Origin: Hymenobacter piscis
GTDB taxonomy: Bacteria; Bacteroidota; Bacteroidia; Cytophagales; Hymenobacteraceae
Length of the DNA: 64,000 nucleotides
Assembly: GCF_018760735.1 (NCBI RefSeq)
Contig: NZ_JAHHZN010000005.1
Coordinates: 124,001-188,000, forward strand
Direction of reading: 5' to 3'
Below are positions 11,522 to 22,267 of the stretch, piece after piece. Numbering within the stretch: position 1 is the stretch's first letter; every line of letters starts with the position of its first letter. The position numbers and the translations under genes were made by a program. The notes under the pieces are model-generated. The model saw nothing but the letters and a program-made list of their open reading frames with translations. It was not told the DNA's origin and ran no database searches.

Positions 11522-12385
11522 ATGTCGAAGCTCAAAAAAAACAGTAAAACCAAAGCCTCGGATGAGGCCTTGAACGCTGGCAGTGGCCAGACCATCATGC
11601 AGCCCAACGTCAATGATAACAAGGTGAAAACCATCAGCGACATTCGGGAGCAGACCCACGGCGAGCGGACCGTGCAGCTCGACGACGAGCAGCGCATCCG
11701 CCAGGCCTTCGTGGACAAGGACTGGAACGAAATCAAGATTGCCGACTCCTGGCAGATTTTCAAGGTGATGGCCGAGTTCGTGGAGGGCTTCGAGAAGATG
11801 TCCAAAATCGGCCCCTGCGTGTCCATCTTCGGCTCGGCCCGCACCAAGCCCGACAACCCGTACTACAAAATGGCCGAGGAAATTGCGGCCAAGCTGGTGC
11901 GCCACGGCTACGGCGTTATCACGGGCGGCGGCCCCGGCATTATGGAGGCCGGCAACAAGGGCGCCCATTCCGAAGGCGGCAAGTCGGTAGGTCTCAACAT
12001 TGAGCTGCCCTTCGAGCAGTTCAACAACATCTACATCGACCCCGACAAAATCATCAACTTCGACTACTTCTTCGTGCGGAAGGTGATGTTCGTCAAGTAC
12101 GCCCAGGGCTTCATTGGGATGCCCGGCGGCTTTGGGACGCTCGATGAATTGTTCGAAGCCATTACCCTGATTCAGACCAAGAAAATCGGCCGCTTCCCCA
12201 TCGTGCTGGTGGGTACCAAGTACTGGCAGGGCATGTTCGACTGGATTCAGCAGGTAATGCTGGAAGACGAGCACAATATCTCGCCCGAGGACATGGACCT
12301 GGTGCAGCTGGTAGATGACGCCGAGTCGGCCGTAAAAATCATCGACGACTTCTACAGCAAGTACCTGTTGTCGCCGAACTTCTAA
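11522..12385 (+). CDS. LOG-family protein (TIGR00730-type)
   Basis: A 287-residue protein of the Lonely-guy/lysine-decarboxylase-like fold. The diagnostic motifs are GGGPGIMEAGNKGA near residue 140 and PGGFGTLDELFEAIT near 205. LOG proteins of characterised type hydrolyse nucleoside 5'-monophosphates at the N-glycosidic bond; bacterial members act on AMP or cytokinin ribotides. The N-terminal 60 residues are a charged Lys/Asp-rich extension, as in the longer Bacteroidota members. Monocistronic: an intrinsic terminator follows at 12507. Confidence 0.88.
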   Translation: MSKLKKNSKTKASDEALNAGSGQTIMQPNVNDNKVKTISDIREQTHGERTVQLDDEQRIRQAFVDKDWNEIKIADSWQIFKVMAEFVEGFEKMSKIGPCVSIFGSARTKPDNPYYKMAEEIAAKLVRHGYGVITGGGPGIMEAGNKGAHSEGGKSVGLNIELPFEQFNNIYIDPDKIINFDYFFVRKVMFVKYAQGFIGMPGGFGTLDELFEAITLIQTKKIGRFPIVLVGTKYWQGMFDWIQQVMLEDEHNISPEDMDLVQLVDDAESAVKIIDDFYSKYLLSPNF

Positions 12386-12506
12386 GCCCGGATTTTCGCG
12401 GATTATTTTCGGATTCGTCGGGTTTCGTAGCTGGCTCCGGAGGCCGCACGGAATCTGAGCGAGCCGGTTGATCCGTCTCCTGAATCAGACTTTGAGATAC
12501 GGAAAG

Positions 12507-12535
12507 AGGCTGCTTCTGCGGAGGCAGCCTTTTTT
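12507..12535 (+). terminator. Intrinsic terminator after the LOG-family gene
   Basis: Stem AGGCTGC (12507-12513) with GCAGCCT (12524-12530), followed by five to six T. Classical rho-independent shape. Confidence 0.85.
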
Positions 12536-12580
12536 CGTGTTCTTTTGTTTCCTGCTTACTTCCTTCACTAATCTGCCGCC

Positions 12581-13765
12581 GTGCGTTCTGCCCCTGTTAC
12601 CATTCCGGAGTACGATTACCTGATTGTGGGCGGCGGGGCGGCGGGGCTGAGCCTGGCCTACCACCTCAGCCAGGAGCCCCGGCTGGCTGGTAAGCGGGTG
12701 CTGCTGCTGGAGCCCGAGGCCAAAGACCAGAACGACCGCACCTGGTCGTTCTGGGCCGATGCGCCCTCGCTCTTCGACGGCATTGTGGCCCACGAGTGGC
12801 GCCGGCTGGCCTTCCGCAGCCCGGAGTTCGAGCGCGTATTTGAGCTGCGCCGCCATCGCTACAAGATGATTCGGGGACTCGATTTCTACCGCTTCGTGCG
12901 GGCCGCGCTGGCCGCCCGGCCGGGGCAGTTCACGTTGGTGCAGGCCACCGTGGAAATGCTCGAAAACACGTCCCAGGGTGTGCAGGCCATTAGTTCAGCC
13001 GGCACTTACGCGGCCCGTTACGCCTTCGACAGCCGCCCGCCGCACCTGAAGCCGCAGCCGCAGAAGTACCGCTACCTGCTGCAACACTTCGTGGGTTGGG
13101 AAGTGGAAACGAAGGAAGATGTTTTCGACCCGGAAACGCAGGAGTTCATGGATTTTCGGGGCGAGCAGCACCAGGAAGCGCGCTTTCTCTACGTGCTGCC
13201 CTTCAGTAAGCGGCGGGCGCTGGTGGAGTACACGCTGTTCTCAGCCCAGGTGTTGCCGCAGTCCGAGTACGAGCAGGCCATGCGCACGTATCTGAAGCAG
13301 CTCGGTGTTACGGACTTTCGCATTGAGGCTGTGGAAATCGGGTCCATTCCAATGACTGACCACCCGCTGCCGGCATCCAACGGTCCTAACATCATCAACC
13401 TGGGTACCCGGGCCGGGCGGGCCAAGCCCAGTACCGGCTACGCCTTCCAGCGCATCCAGGCCCACTCGGCGCGGCTGGTAGCGGCCCTGGCGGCCACCGG
13501 TGCACCTCCCCCCGACAGTACGGGCGACCAGTGGCAGTTCCGGCTCTTCGATACTCTGCTGCTCGACATTATGCAGCGCCGGGGAGAACTCACGCGCGAC
13601 ATTTTTACCCAGCTTTTCCGGCGCAACCCGGTGGAGCGCATCTTCGACTTCCTCGATGAGCGCACCAGCTGGAAGGAAAACCTGCAAATCATGAATTCCG
13701 TCACGCCCTGGCCCTTCCTGCGCTCCATCGGGCACGTGCTGCGCCGCCGGCCGGGGCAGCGGTGA
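12581..13765 (+). CDS. crtY: Lycopene cyclase (CrtY family)
   Basis: FAD/NAD(P)-dependent flavoprotein that cyclises the ends of lycopene to beta-carotene-type rings, needed for the pink-red pigments of Hymenobacter-type bacteria. The 394 residues contain an N-terminal dinucleotide-binding motif (YLIVGGGAAGLSLAYHL, residues 12-28), the DRTWSFW segment near residue 50, YKMIRGLDFYRF near 100, and the C-terminal GTRAGRAKPSTGYAF block characteristic of the family. The start codon appears to be GTG (12581). No other crt gene is adjacent. A long hairpin of the GTCATCCTGAGC family follows at 13771. Confidence 0.92.
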   Translation: MRSAPVTIPEYDYLIVGGGAAGLSLAYHLSQEPRLAGKRVLLLEPEAKDQNDRTWSFWADAPSLFDGIVAHEWRRLAFRSPEFERVFELRRHRYKMIRGLDFYRFVRAALAARPGQFTLVQATVEMLENTSQGVQAISSAGTYAARYAFDSRPPHLKPQPQKYRYLLQHFVGWEVETKEDVFDPETQEFMDFRGEQHQEARFLYVLPFSKRRALVEYTLFSAQVLPQSEYEQAMRTYLKQLGVTDFRIEAVEIGSIPMTDHPLPASNGPNIINLGTRAGRAKPSTGYAFQRIQAHSARLVAALAATGAPPPDSTGDQWQFRLFDTLLLDIMQRRGELTRDIFTQLFRRNPVERIFDFLDERTSWKENLQIMNSVTPWPFLRSIGHVLRRRPGQR

Positions 13766-13770
13766 AGGGG

Positions 13771-13889
13771 TGAAAAGAACTGTCATCCTGAGCGGAGCGA
13801 AGGATCTTATCACGTGAGGGCGACCGTACCAACGATTCGTGCTGACGTAAGAGGATCCTTCGCTCCGCTCAGGATGACAGTTCTTTTCA
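13771..13889. repeat. Long hairpin element, GTCATCCTGAGC family
   Basis: Bases 13771-13806 are the exact reverse complement of 13854-13889 (36 bp) around a 47-base centre. The arms contain AGAACTGTCATCCTGAGC. It lies between the convergent genes for lycopene cyclase and the ABC ATPase and fills the gap almost exactly. Related elements are at 18412, 34850 and 51682. Confidence 0.9.
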
Positions 13890-13894
13890 TCTCC

Positions 13895-14635
13895 TCACCT
13901 GCCCCTCAAACTCTCCTCGCTTTCCAGGAAAGCGCGTTCGGTGGCGACCAGAGCGGCGGATAACGGCTGGAGTTGGGGCTCGGGGCGGGAGAGGTTGAGC
14001 AGGTAGCCGGGCAGCTCCGCGAGGTTATCGAGGTCGTGGGTGATGCAGAGCACGGTTTTGTGGTCTTCCCGCACCCAGCGTTGCAGCAGGCTGAACACCC
14101 GGCGGCGGTAGTACACATCGAGCTGCTGGGTGGGCTCGTCGAGCAGGTAGAGGGCCGCGTCCTGGAGGCTGAGCTGAGCCAGCCACACCAGCTGCTGCTC
14201 GCCTCCGGAGAGCAAGGTAAAATCCCGGTGGGCGAGGTGGGCGGCCCCTACCTGGGCCAGCGCCGCATCGGCCAGGGCGTAATCGGGGGGGGAATAGGCG
14301 CCCAGGAAGCGGTGGTGGCGGAAGCGGCCCATGACCACCAGCTCCCGAACCGGCAGGGAAAACTCCACGCTGGCCCGCTGGGGCAGGTGGGCCAGCAACC
14401 CGCTGGCCGCCGGCCGGTGCAAGGTGCGCAGGTCCTGGCCCCGCACGGTGGCCGTGCCCTCGTAGGGCAGCTGGCCGGTGAGGGCCCGGAGCAGGGTGGT
14501 TTTGCCGCAGCCGTTATGCCCAATCACGGCCACAAAGGCCGCCTCGGGCACCGTAAAACACAAATTGCGGAGCAGGACTCGTCGTCCGTACCCCGCAATC
14601 AGGTTGTGTATTGATAGAACTGAGAAATTAGACAT
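13895..14635 (-). CDS. ABC transporter ATP-binding protein, FecE/BtuD-like
   Basis: A 246-residue ATPase with Walker A GHNGCGKTT (about 39-47), signature LLSGGEQQLVWLAQ, Walker B ALYLLDEPTQQLD and switch His in CITHD. The overall pattern is that of the iron-siderophore/hemin/cobalamin importer ATPases. No permease or binding protein is adjacent, so substrate is unknown. The start ATG (14633-14635) lies inside a TGAGAACTGAGA-word repeat, so the first residues may be repeat-derived. Confidence 0.87.
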   Translation of the reverse strand: MSNFSVLSIHNLIAGYGRRVLLRNLCFTVPEAAFVAVIGHNGCGKTTLLRALTGQLPYEGTATVRGQDLRTLHRPAASGLLAHLPQRASVEFSLPVRELVVMGRFRHHRFLGAYSPPDYALADAALAQVGAAHLAHRDFTLLSGGEQQLVWLAQLSLQDAALYLLDEPTQQLDVYYRRRVFSLLQRWVREDHKTVLCITHDLDNLAELPGYLLNLSRPEPQLQPLSAALVATERAFLESEESLRGR

Positions 14636-14717
14636 GAGAACTGAGATGACGTGTGAAAAGCCGGCTACCGGAACATAGTCTCAGCTCTCAGATCTGCTGT
14701 CTCAGTTCTGACTTCTA
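14615..14717. repeat. CTGAGAACTGAGA-word inverted repeat
   Basis: Left arm about 14615-14650 (TAGAACTGAGA, GAGAACTGAGA), right arm about 14678-14717 (GTCTCAGCTCTCAG, GTCTCAGTTCTGAC). The left arm covers the start codon of the ABC ATPase gene and the right arm ends at the stop codon of the DUF2795 gene. Confidence 0.65.
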
Positions 14718-14936
14718 GTACTCGTCCTCGTTGAACATGAAGTCCTCCTTGGTCGGGTAGTCGGGCCATACTTCCTCGATGTTTTCGTAGGGCTGACCGT
14801 CGTCTTCCAGAGCCTGTAGGTTTTCTACCACTTCCATGGGGGCACCCGAGCGGATAGAGTAATCAATAAGTTCATCCTTGGTGGCAGGCCAGGGGGCATC
14901 TTCCAGGTATGAAGCAAGTTCCAGAGTCCAGTACAT
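14715..14936 (-). CDS. DUF2795 domain protein
   Basis: A 73-residue acidic cytoplasmic protein (MYWTLELASYLEDAPWPATK) with the pattern of the DUF2795 family: a short helical domain followed by Glu/Asp-rich C-terminus (TKEDFMFNEDEY). The family is widespread and uncharacterised. Composition and absence of a signal peptide point to a soluble protein. It lies between the ABC ATPase gene and the DUF349 gene on the same strand; no operon partner is obvious. Confidence 0.8.
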   Translation of the reverse strand: MYWTLELASYLEDAPWPATKDELIDYSIRSGAPMEVVENLQALEDDGQPYENIEEVWPDYPTKEDFMFNEDEY

Positions 14937-15082
14937 AGTCGTGAGGGGTACTAAAAAAAGTGGTCAAAAGTTGAAGCGTCGTCAGCAAAAATCCGGCCGA
15001 TGATGAGGGCATGACACCATTACCGTTCCGGGGTTGCATCCTGCTGACGCCAACGTAAAATACGCTGCAAGGTTGAACGAAC

Positions 15083-16390
15083 CTACTGCGGTTGCTGGTA
15101 CATGGCAATCAGGTCGTTCTTGGTACGTATTTTCCGGTCGAAGGCCCGGATTTTGCCCTGTAGCATGCTCCGGAAGGCATCATTGGCGGCCGACTCGCTG
15201 AGCTTGTCCAGGTTGTCGGTCAGCACGTCGCGCTCCTGCTGGTCGTATTTGATGAACTCCCGCAGGGCCTGAATCCGCAGCGTCGTCTGGTCGGTCGGGT
15301 CGCCGGGCTCGGCCGTGGGCTGCCGTTTGCGCATGTAGTGCTCCAGGGCGCTCATCTCGAAGACCTTGTCGCAGGCCAGAATGAACTGTTCCCACACCCG
15401 GTCCGATTCCTCGCCGCGCACGGGGCCTACCTTCTTCCAGGCCGCCTGCAGCTCCTTGGCCCGCGTCACGGCCTCCGACATGGGCCGCTTGAGCAGGGCC
15501 TGGGCCTCGGCCACCAGGGCCCGCTTGCGGCTTAGGTTGTCTTCGCCGCTGCCGAAGCCGGGCGTGGTCTGCTCTTGGCGCTTCTTGGTTTCGATGTGCA
15601 CCTTCAGGCGCTCAAAAAAGTGGTTGTGCGCCGCCCGAAAACGGGTCCACAGGTCGTTGGCCTGCTTGCGGGGCAGCGTGCCGTCGATTTCCTTCCAGGC
15701 CTGCTGCAGCTGCTTGAGCTTGCGGGTCGTGTCCTCGAACTCGTTAGAGTTCTGCAGGGCCTCCGATTTGTGAATCAGGTCCTTGTACTGGTCGTAGACA
15801 CGGTTGGTCATGGCCTTTTTCTCGGCCACAAATTCCTTTTTGCGGGCGAAAAACTCGTCGGTAGCGGCCTGGAAGCGGGCTTCCAGGTCATCCACGAGGT
15901 GCTTTTCCACGGGGCCGGTCTTGATCCAGCCCTGGCGCAGGTCCTTGAGCTTCTCGGTGCCTTCCTGCCAGTCGTAGGTGTCGCGCAGGGCCTCGGCTTC
16001 CTGAATCAGGCCGAGCTTGGTGGCCAAATTTTTCTCGCGGTTGCGGCCGATGGTCAGGTTAATGGATTGCTCGGCCTCAGTCAGGCGCTGGTGCAGGCTG
16101 GCAAAGTCGCCTAAGGCGTCGTAGCTGCCCACCAGCCCGCGCAGGTGCAGGGCCTTCATCAGGAAGGAGCCCTTATTTTCCGACTCCTCAATTTTCTGGA
16201 GCAGGTCTTCCACCTTGGCGCGGAAGAGGGAAAAGCGCTGGGCGAAGTAAATCAGGGAGGCGTCAGCGGAGTCTTTGACCTGGCCCACCTGACGGGCGGG
16301 CAGATCGAGCAGCGGGCGAAGCCACACCTGGTCGCCCTCGATGTAGCCATAACGGCGGGCTTCGGCCAGCAAGTGGTCTTGTGAGTCCAT
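15083..16390 (-). CDS. DUF349 coiled-coil protein
   Basis: A 435-residue soluble, highly charged helical protein containing four or five repeats of the roughly 70-residue DUF349 unit, each with a Trp-containing core (KLKDLRQGWIKTGPV, KLKQLQQAWKEIDGTLP, ELQAAWKKVGPV) and a following RFRAAHNHFF-type helix. DUF349 repeats are found in large coiled-coil proteins of several phyla; function is not established. No signal peptide or membrane segment. Divergent from ettA, with a 338-base intergenic region. Confidence 0.87.
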   Translation of the reverse strand: MDSQDHLLAEARRYGYIEGDQVWLRPLLDLPARQVGQVKDSADASLIYFAQRFSLFRAKVEDLLQKIEESENKGSFLMKALHLRGLVGSYDALGDFASLHQRLTEAEQSINLTIGRNREKNLATKLGLIQEAEALRDTYDWQEGTEKLKDLRQGWIKTGPVEKHLVDDLEARFQAATDEFFARKKEFVAEKKAMTNRVYDQYKDLIHKSEALQNSNEFEDTTRKLKQLQQAWKEIDGTLPRKQANDLWTRFRAAHNHFFERLKVHIETKKRQEQTTPGFGSGEDNLSRKRALVAEAQALLKRPMSEAVTRAKELQAAWKKVGPVRGEESDRVWEQFILACDKVFEMSALEHYMRKRQPTAEPGDPTDQTTLRIQALREFIKYDQQERDVLTDNLDKLSESAANDAFRSMLQGKIRAFDRKIRTKNDLIAMYQQPQ

Positions 16391-16728
16391 AATCAGATAG
16401 TGGGAGCGAATAGGTGGAAAGGAGGGGTTCAGACCGGAAAGATGTACAAGTTTACGGGTTGTGCGCTAATTATGGCGCTTGCCCGGGGCGTGCAATGTTG
16501 GCAGCCGGTGCCTACCTTTGGTCAGCGGCCTCCCGCCACCAACGTGCCGGGGGGAGCCCGCGCCGCTGTCAGCAGCTACGAACGGGCCGCCCCGGCGGTT
16601 CGGCGGCGGGGGCGCCCGGCCCCATGGTTACGCAAAATAAAAATCGGGACGCAACTCGCAAGGCCGGTCCGGGGGCCGGCCCTCCACTCTTACCTTCTAC
16701 CTAAGCCGTTTTTTCAGTCTCCCTTCCC
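16391..16728. promoter_or_regulatory. Divergent promoter region, DUF349 gene / ettA
   Basis: A 338-base gap with no credible gene. TACCTTTG at 16513-16520 matches the -7 consensus TAnnTTTG for the plus strand, about 210 bases upstream of ettA. A GC-rich inverted block (CCGGTCCGGGGGCCGG, about 16665-16680) lies near the gene start. Promoter assignment is tentative because no spaced -33 element was found. Confidence 0.35.
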
Positions 16729-18396
<1,668 letters not shown>

Positions 18397-18411
18397 CGGC
18401 TGATTCCTGGT

Positions 18412-18523
18412 AAAAGAACGTCATCCTGACGAAGGAAGGATCCTTTTCCCGAAAAACGAGTCGTTTGTACGATTGTCGTTTTTCGGAGAAAGGATCCTTC
18501 CTTCGTCAGGATGACGTTCTTTT
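18412..18523. repeat. Long hairpin element, GTCATCCTGA family
   Basis: Arms of 48 bases (18412-18459 and 18476-18523) are complementary with two mismatches around a 16-base loop. The outer part (AAAAGAACGTCATCCTGA) matches the family also seen at 13771 and 34850; the inner part is different. It lies between tandem genes, downstream of ettA and upstream of the amidase gene, and the outermost AAAA/TTTT ends could serve as a terminator. Confidence 0.9.
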
Positions 18524-18556
18524 GGCTAACATACGGCCCCAAACCTCCCCCCGCCC

Positions 18557-20044
18557 ATGACCTTTGCCGAATACGACCAACTCGACGGCCTCGCCCAGGC
18601 CGACCTCGTGCGCCGGGGCCAGGTCACGGCCGCCGAGCTGTGCGCCGCCGCCGTAGCCCGCGCCGAGGCCGTGAACCCCGCGCTCAACGCCGTGGTACGG
18701 CCCCTGTACGCCGAAGCCCGCGCCCGGGCCGCGGCGGGGTTGCCGGCCGGGCCGCTGGGCGGGGTGCCGTTTCTGCTCAAGGACTTCGGGGCCCAGTACG
18801 CGGGCGTGCCCCACACCTCCGGGAGCCGGGCGCTGCGGGGCTTCGTGCCGGAACAGGATGCTGCGCTGGTGCAGCGCTGGCAGGCGGCGGGCCTCAACAT
18901 CCTGGGCAAAACCAACACCCCCGAATTTGCCCTCATGGGCGTCACGGAGCCCGCTTTATTCGGTCCGACGCGCAACCCCTGGAACCTGAGCCACACGCCC
19001 GGGGGCTCCAGCGGCGGGGCGGCGGCGGCCGTGGCGGCGGGCATAGCTCCGGTGGCCGGGGCCGGCGACGGGGGCGGCTCCATCCGGATTCCGGCCGCCT
19101 GCTGCGGCCTGTTCGGGCTCAAGCCCAGTCGGGGCCGCAACCCTACCGGCCCCGAGCAGGGCGAGAAGTGGCAGGGCGCGGCCGTGGAGCACGTACTCAG
19201 CCGCTCCGTGCGCGACAGCGCGGCCCTGCTCGATGCCACCGGCGGCCCCGACGCCGGCGCGCCCTACTTCCTGCCCCCGCCCACCCGGCCTTACCTGGCC
19301 GAAGTCAGCCGCCCGCCCGGCTGCCTGCGCATCGGTTTCAGCTTGGGCCATCCCCTCGATAAGCCCCTGCACCCGGAGTGCGCCACCGCCGTGCGCGAGG
19401 CCGCCCGCCTGCTCGAAAGCCTGGGCCACCACGTAGAAGAGGTGCCGCTGCCCTTCGACGGCCAGGCCGTGGCCCGGGCCTTTCTGATGCTTTACTTCGG
19501 CGAAACCGGGGCGAGTATCGCCGCCCTGAGCCAGCACCTGGGCCGCCCCGCCCGCCCCGCCGACGTGGAGCCCACCACCTGGCTGCTGGGGCTGCTGGGC
19601 CGCACCTATTCCGCCGCCGACTTCGCCGCCGCCCGCCACACCTGGAACGACAGCGCCCGCCGCTTCGGCCGTTTTCATGCAACCTACGACCTGCTGCTCA
19701 CGTCCACCCTGGCCGTGCCGCCGGTGCGCATTGGCGAGCTGCAGCCCAGGCCCACCGAGCAACTGCTGCTGAAGCTGGTGAACACTTTTGGGCTGGGCGG
19801 CCTGATTCGCCGCTCGGGTCTGGTGGAGCAGCTGGCCGAGCAGAGCCTCGAAAAAACACCTTACACCCAGGTCGCCAACCTCACCGGCCAGCCTGCCATG
19901 TCGGTGCCCCTGCACTGGACCGCCGACGGCCTGCCCTGCGGCGTGCAGTTCATCGCTCCGCTGGGAGCCGAGGACGTGCTGCTGCGTCTGGCCGGCCAGC
20001 TGGAGCAAGCCCAGCCGTGGTTCAGTAAGCGGCCGGTGCTCTGA
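18557..20044 (+). CDS. Amidase signature family enzyme
   Basis: A 495-residue amidohydrolase of the amidase signature family. The Ser-cisSer-Lys catalytic triad is readable: Lys75 in PFLLKD, cis-Ser151 in GGSSGG and nucleophile Ser175 in DGGGSIRIPA, with the usual spacing. The family includes GatA, but the C-terminus lacks the GatA pattern, gatB/gatC are absent, and a GPTRNPWNLSHTPGG segment fits general aliphatic/aryl amidases; substrate unknown. No signal peptide, so cytoplasmic. The gene appears isolated. Confidence 0.88.
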   Translation: MTFAEYDQLDGLAQADLVRRGQVTAAELCAAAVARAEAVNPALNAVVRPLYAEARARAAAGLPAGPLGGVPFLLKDFGAQYAGVPHTSGSRALRGFVPEQDAALVQRWQAAGLNILGKTNTPEFALMGVTEPALFGPTRNPWNLSHTPGGSSGGAAAAVAAGIAPVAGAGDGGGSIRIPAACCGLFGLKPSRGRNPTGPEQGEKWQGAAVEHVLSRSVRDSAALLDATGGPDAGAPYFLPPPTRPYLAEVSRPPGCLRIGFSLGHPLDKPLHPECATAVREAARLLESLGHHVEEVPLPFDGQAVARAFLMLYFGETGASIAALSQHLGRPARPADVEPTTWLLGLLGRTYSAADFAAARHTWNDSARRFGRFHATYDLLLTSTLAVPPVRIGELQPRPTEQLLLKLVNTFGLGGLIRRSGLVEQLAEQSLEKTPYTQVANLTGQPAMSVPLHWTADGLPCGVQFIAPLGAEDVLLRLAGQLEQAQPWFSKRPVL

Positions 20045-20261
20045 AAGCCTTCCCAATAGCCTCCCCGGCGCCGATGAGCCGGGGGCCGCAGTCGTCCGGG
20101 GCCGGCCGCCGCCGCTGGGCTGGGAAAACGGCATCCCGCCGGGCACCAGCGCGGCTCCCTCGACCATAATTAGCTGGCTAGGCCGGGCCCGATGGCCGCA
20201 GATGTGGCGGAAAGTAGCGTATTTCGCGGCGCCTGCTACTGAGTGGCGCTTCTGCTTCGTT

Positions 20262-21248
20262 ATGAAAATACTGCTTTCTATCCCCGGTCATACCCGCACC
20301 ATTCCGATGGGGTACTTCGTCGAAAAGGCATTGCGTGAGCTGGGCCACGAGGTGGTGGTGTTCAACCACGAGCGGGAAGATCAGCTGGACCGGCTGCGCG
20401 AGAAAATCAGCTTTAAACGCTTTCTGGCCCGCAAAAACCGCCTGGTGCTGGCGCTGGCCAAAACGGAAAAGCCGGACGCATTCCTCACTATTTATGGCAA
20501 GACGCACGACGCGGCCACGCTCCGCCAGCTCCGCGAGTGGGGCATCCCGGTGCTGTGCTGGTGGCTGAACGACCCGTTCGATTTGGGCACCAAGCATATT
20601 CCGGTAGCGGAGTACGACCATTTTTTCACCAACAGCCGCGGCACCCACGCTGCCTACCGCGACCAGGGCGCCCGCCACGTACACTTCCTGCCGGTGGGCA
20701 TCGACCCCGACACGCACCGCCCGCTGCCCGCCGCCGACAAAAAATACGACATCGTATTCGCCGGTGACTGGCACACCATCCGCGAAAAGGTGCTCCTGGA
20801 ACTGGTGCAGCACCATAAAGTTGCCCTGATGGGACCCTGGCGCCGCGTGATTCCCAAAAACTCGCCCCTGCTGCCTCATTTCATTCAGCAGGGGTATTTC
20901 ACCCCTGCCGAAATGGCCGTGGCCTTCAACGAGGCTCGCGTGGTGCTGAACCTGCACACCTGGTACGGGCGCTGGGACTATGGCGTGAATCCGCGCCTGT
21001 TTGAAGCCAGCGGCTGCCGGAGCTTCCAGGTGAGCGACTGGAAAGAGGAAATCCCGGAGCTCTACGTCCCCGACCAGGAAATTGTGCTGTACCGCCACAG
21101 CCAGGAGCTGCCCGAGCTGCTCACCCACTGGCTGGCCCGGCCCGCCGAGCGGGCCGCCGTGGCCGAGGCCGCCCTGGAGCGCACCCTGCGCGACCATACC
21201 TACCCCCAACGCATGCAGCAGCTGCTGACCGTGGCCGGGCTGGACTAA
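20262..21248 (+). CDS. CgeB-like glycosyltransferase
   Basis: A 328-residue GT-B-like glycosyltransferase resembling spore-protein CgeB/DUF3880 proteins. It starts MKILLSIPGHTRTIPMGYF (ATG 20262), with a Rossmann-like N-terminal half (ALRELGHEVVVFNH) and a C-terminal half carrying the family hallmarks RLFEASGCRSFQVSDW and the preceding NEARVVLNLHTWYG. Donor and acceptor are unknown; such enzymes often work in surface polysaccharide or glycoprotein decoration, but no glycan cluster is nearby. An upstream in-frame ATG (20202) is rejected because it adds non-conserved sequence. The gap 20045-20261 shows nothing recognisable. Confidence 0.78.
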   Translation: MKILLSIPGHTRTIPMGYFVEKALRELGHEVVVFNHEREDQLDRLREKISFKRFLARKNRLVLALAKTEKPDAFLTIYGKTHDAATLRQLREWGIPVLCWWLNDPFDLGTKHIPVAEYDHFFTNSRGTHAAYRDQGARHVHFLPVGIDPDTHRPLPAADKKYDIVFAGDWHTIREKVLLELVQHHKVALMGPWRRVIPKNSPLLPHFIQQGYFTPAEMAVAFNEARVVLNLHTWYGRWDYGVNPRLFEASGCRSFQVSDWKEEIPELYVPDQEIVLYRHSQELPELLTHWLARPAERAAVAEAALERTLRDHTYPQRMQQLLTVAGLD

Positions 21249-21325
21249 GGGCGATTCTCCCGGAGCACCTTGCCCAGGGCAAGGCCCGGCCGCCGGGCGG
21301 CGAAAAGCGGCGGCTGGTGGCAGCG

Positions 21326-22267
21326 TTACTGCGCCCCGGCTACCCGCATAGCGAGCAGGTATACGCCTTCGGAAGCCGTGATGAACAGGGTTTTGCGGTC
21401 GGGGCCGCCGAAGCAGACGTTGGCGGTCCATTTTTCGGGCACCGGAATGCGGGCCAGCAGCTGACCGGCGGGGCTGTAGACCGTCACGCCCTCGCCGGTC
21501 AAGTACACGTTGCCCGCCCGGTCCAGGGTCATGCCGTCGGAGCCCTGGGCCACGAAGGGCTGGCGGTTGCCGAGGCGGCCGTCGGGCCCGATGTCGTAGC
21601 GGTAGGTTTGGTTGCCCTCGATGTCGGCTACGTAGAGCTGGCGGCCGTCGGGGGTGCCGATGAGGCCGTTAGGCTGGCGAAGGCCGTCGGCCACGGCCAC
21701 GGGTTGGGTCTGGCCGGGGGCGAGGTAATACACCCGGCGGCCGCCGAGCAGGCTGTCGGGGGCCTGGCGGGTCCAGTAGGGGCGCTGGTAGTAGGGGTCG
21801 GTGAAGTAGAGGCCCTGGGTTTGGGGATTCACCCACAGGTCGTTGGGGCCGTTGAGACGGCGCCCGCCCGCGTCGCGCACCCGTACCGTAACGGTTTTGT
21901 CGGGGGCAATGGACCAGAGCTCGTTGCGGTTGTCGGCGCCGGCCAGCAGGTTGCCGCGTCCGTCGAAATAAAGGCCGTTGGCGCGGCCGGCCGGCTCCAG
22001 GAACAGGCTCAGCTGCTGGCTGCCGAAGTCGTAGCGCCAGATCCGGTTGTTGGGCTGGTCGGTGAAGTACACGTTGCCGGCGCGGTCGGGGGCGGGACCT
22101 TCGGTGAAGCTGAACTGCCGGGCCACCAGCCGGGGCGTAGCGCCCGCCGCTACGGGGCTGGCGGAGGCTGCCTCCGTTACCGGAGTGGTGGTACGGGGCG
22201 CGCAGGCTCCGGCCAGCAGCGTCAGACAAGCGGTGGCGCGCACCAGCAGGAGTCGGGAAGCACTCAT
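21326..22267 (-). CDS. SMP-30/gluconolactonase-like lipoprotein
   Basis: A 313-residue six-bladed beta-propeller protein with lipoprotein signal (lipobox AGAC, Cys about 22). Family motifs include FTEGPAPDRAGNVYFTD near residue 54, GRANGLYFD, LNGPNDLWVNPQ, GLRQPNGLIGTPDG and GSDGMTLDRAGNVYLT, with Glu, Asn and Asp at the positions that normally hold the metal (Glu in TEGP, Asn in GPNDL, Asp in SDGM). A lactonase activity on sugar lactones in the periplasm is likely but the substrate is not shown. Divergent from the histidine kinase gene. Confidence 0.87.
   Translation of the reverse strand: MSASRLLLVRATACLTLLAGACAPRTTTPVTEAASASPVAAGATPRLVARQFSFTEGPAPDRAGNVYFTDQPNNRIWRYDFGSQQLSLFLEPAGRANGLYFDGRGNLLAGADNRNELWSIAPDKTVTVRVRDAGGRRLNGPNDLWVNPQTQGLYFTDPYYQRPYWTRQAPDSLLGGRRVYYLAPGQTQPVAVADGLRQPNGLIGTPDGRQLYVADIEGNQTYRYDIGPDGRLGNRQPFVAQGSDGMTLDRAGNVYLTGEGVTVYSPAGQLLARIPVPEKWTANVCFGGPDRKTLFITASEGVYLLAMRVAGAQ

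Noticed and set aside
18557..20044. GatA subunit of Glu-tRNA amidotransferase
   Set aside because: The amidase signature is present, but the C-terminus does not match GatA and no gatB/gatC is nearby; kept as a general amidase.
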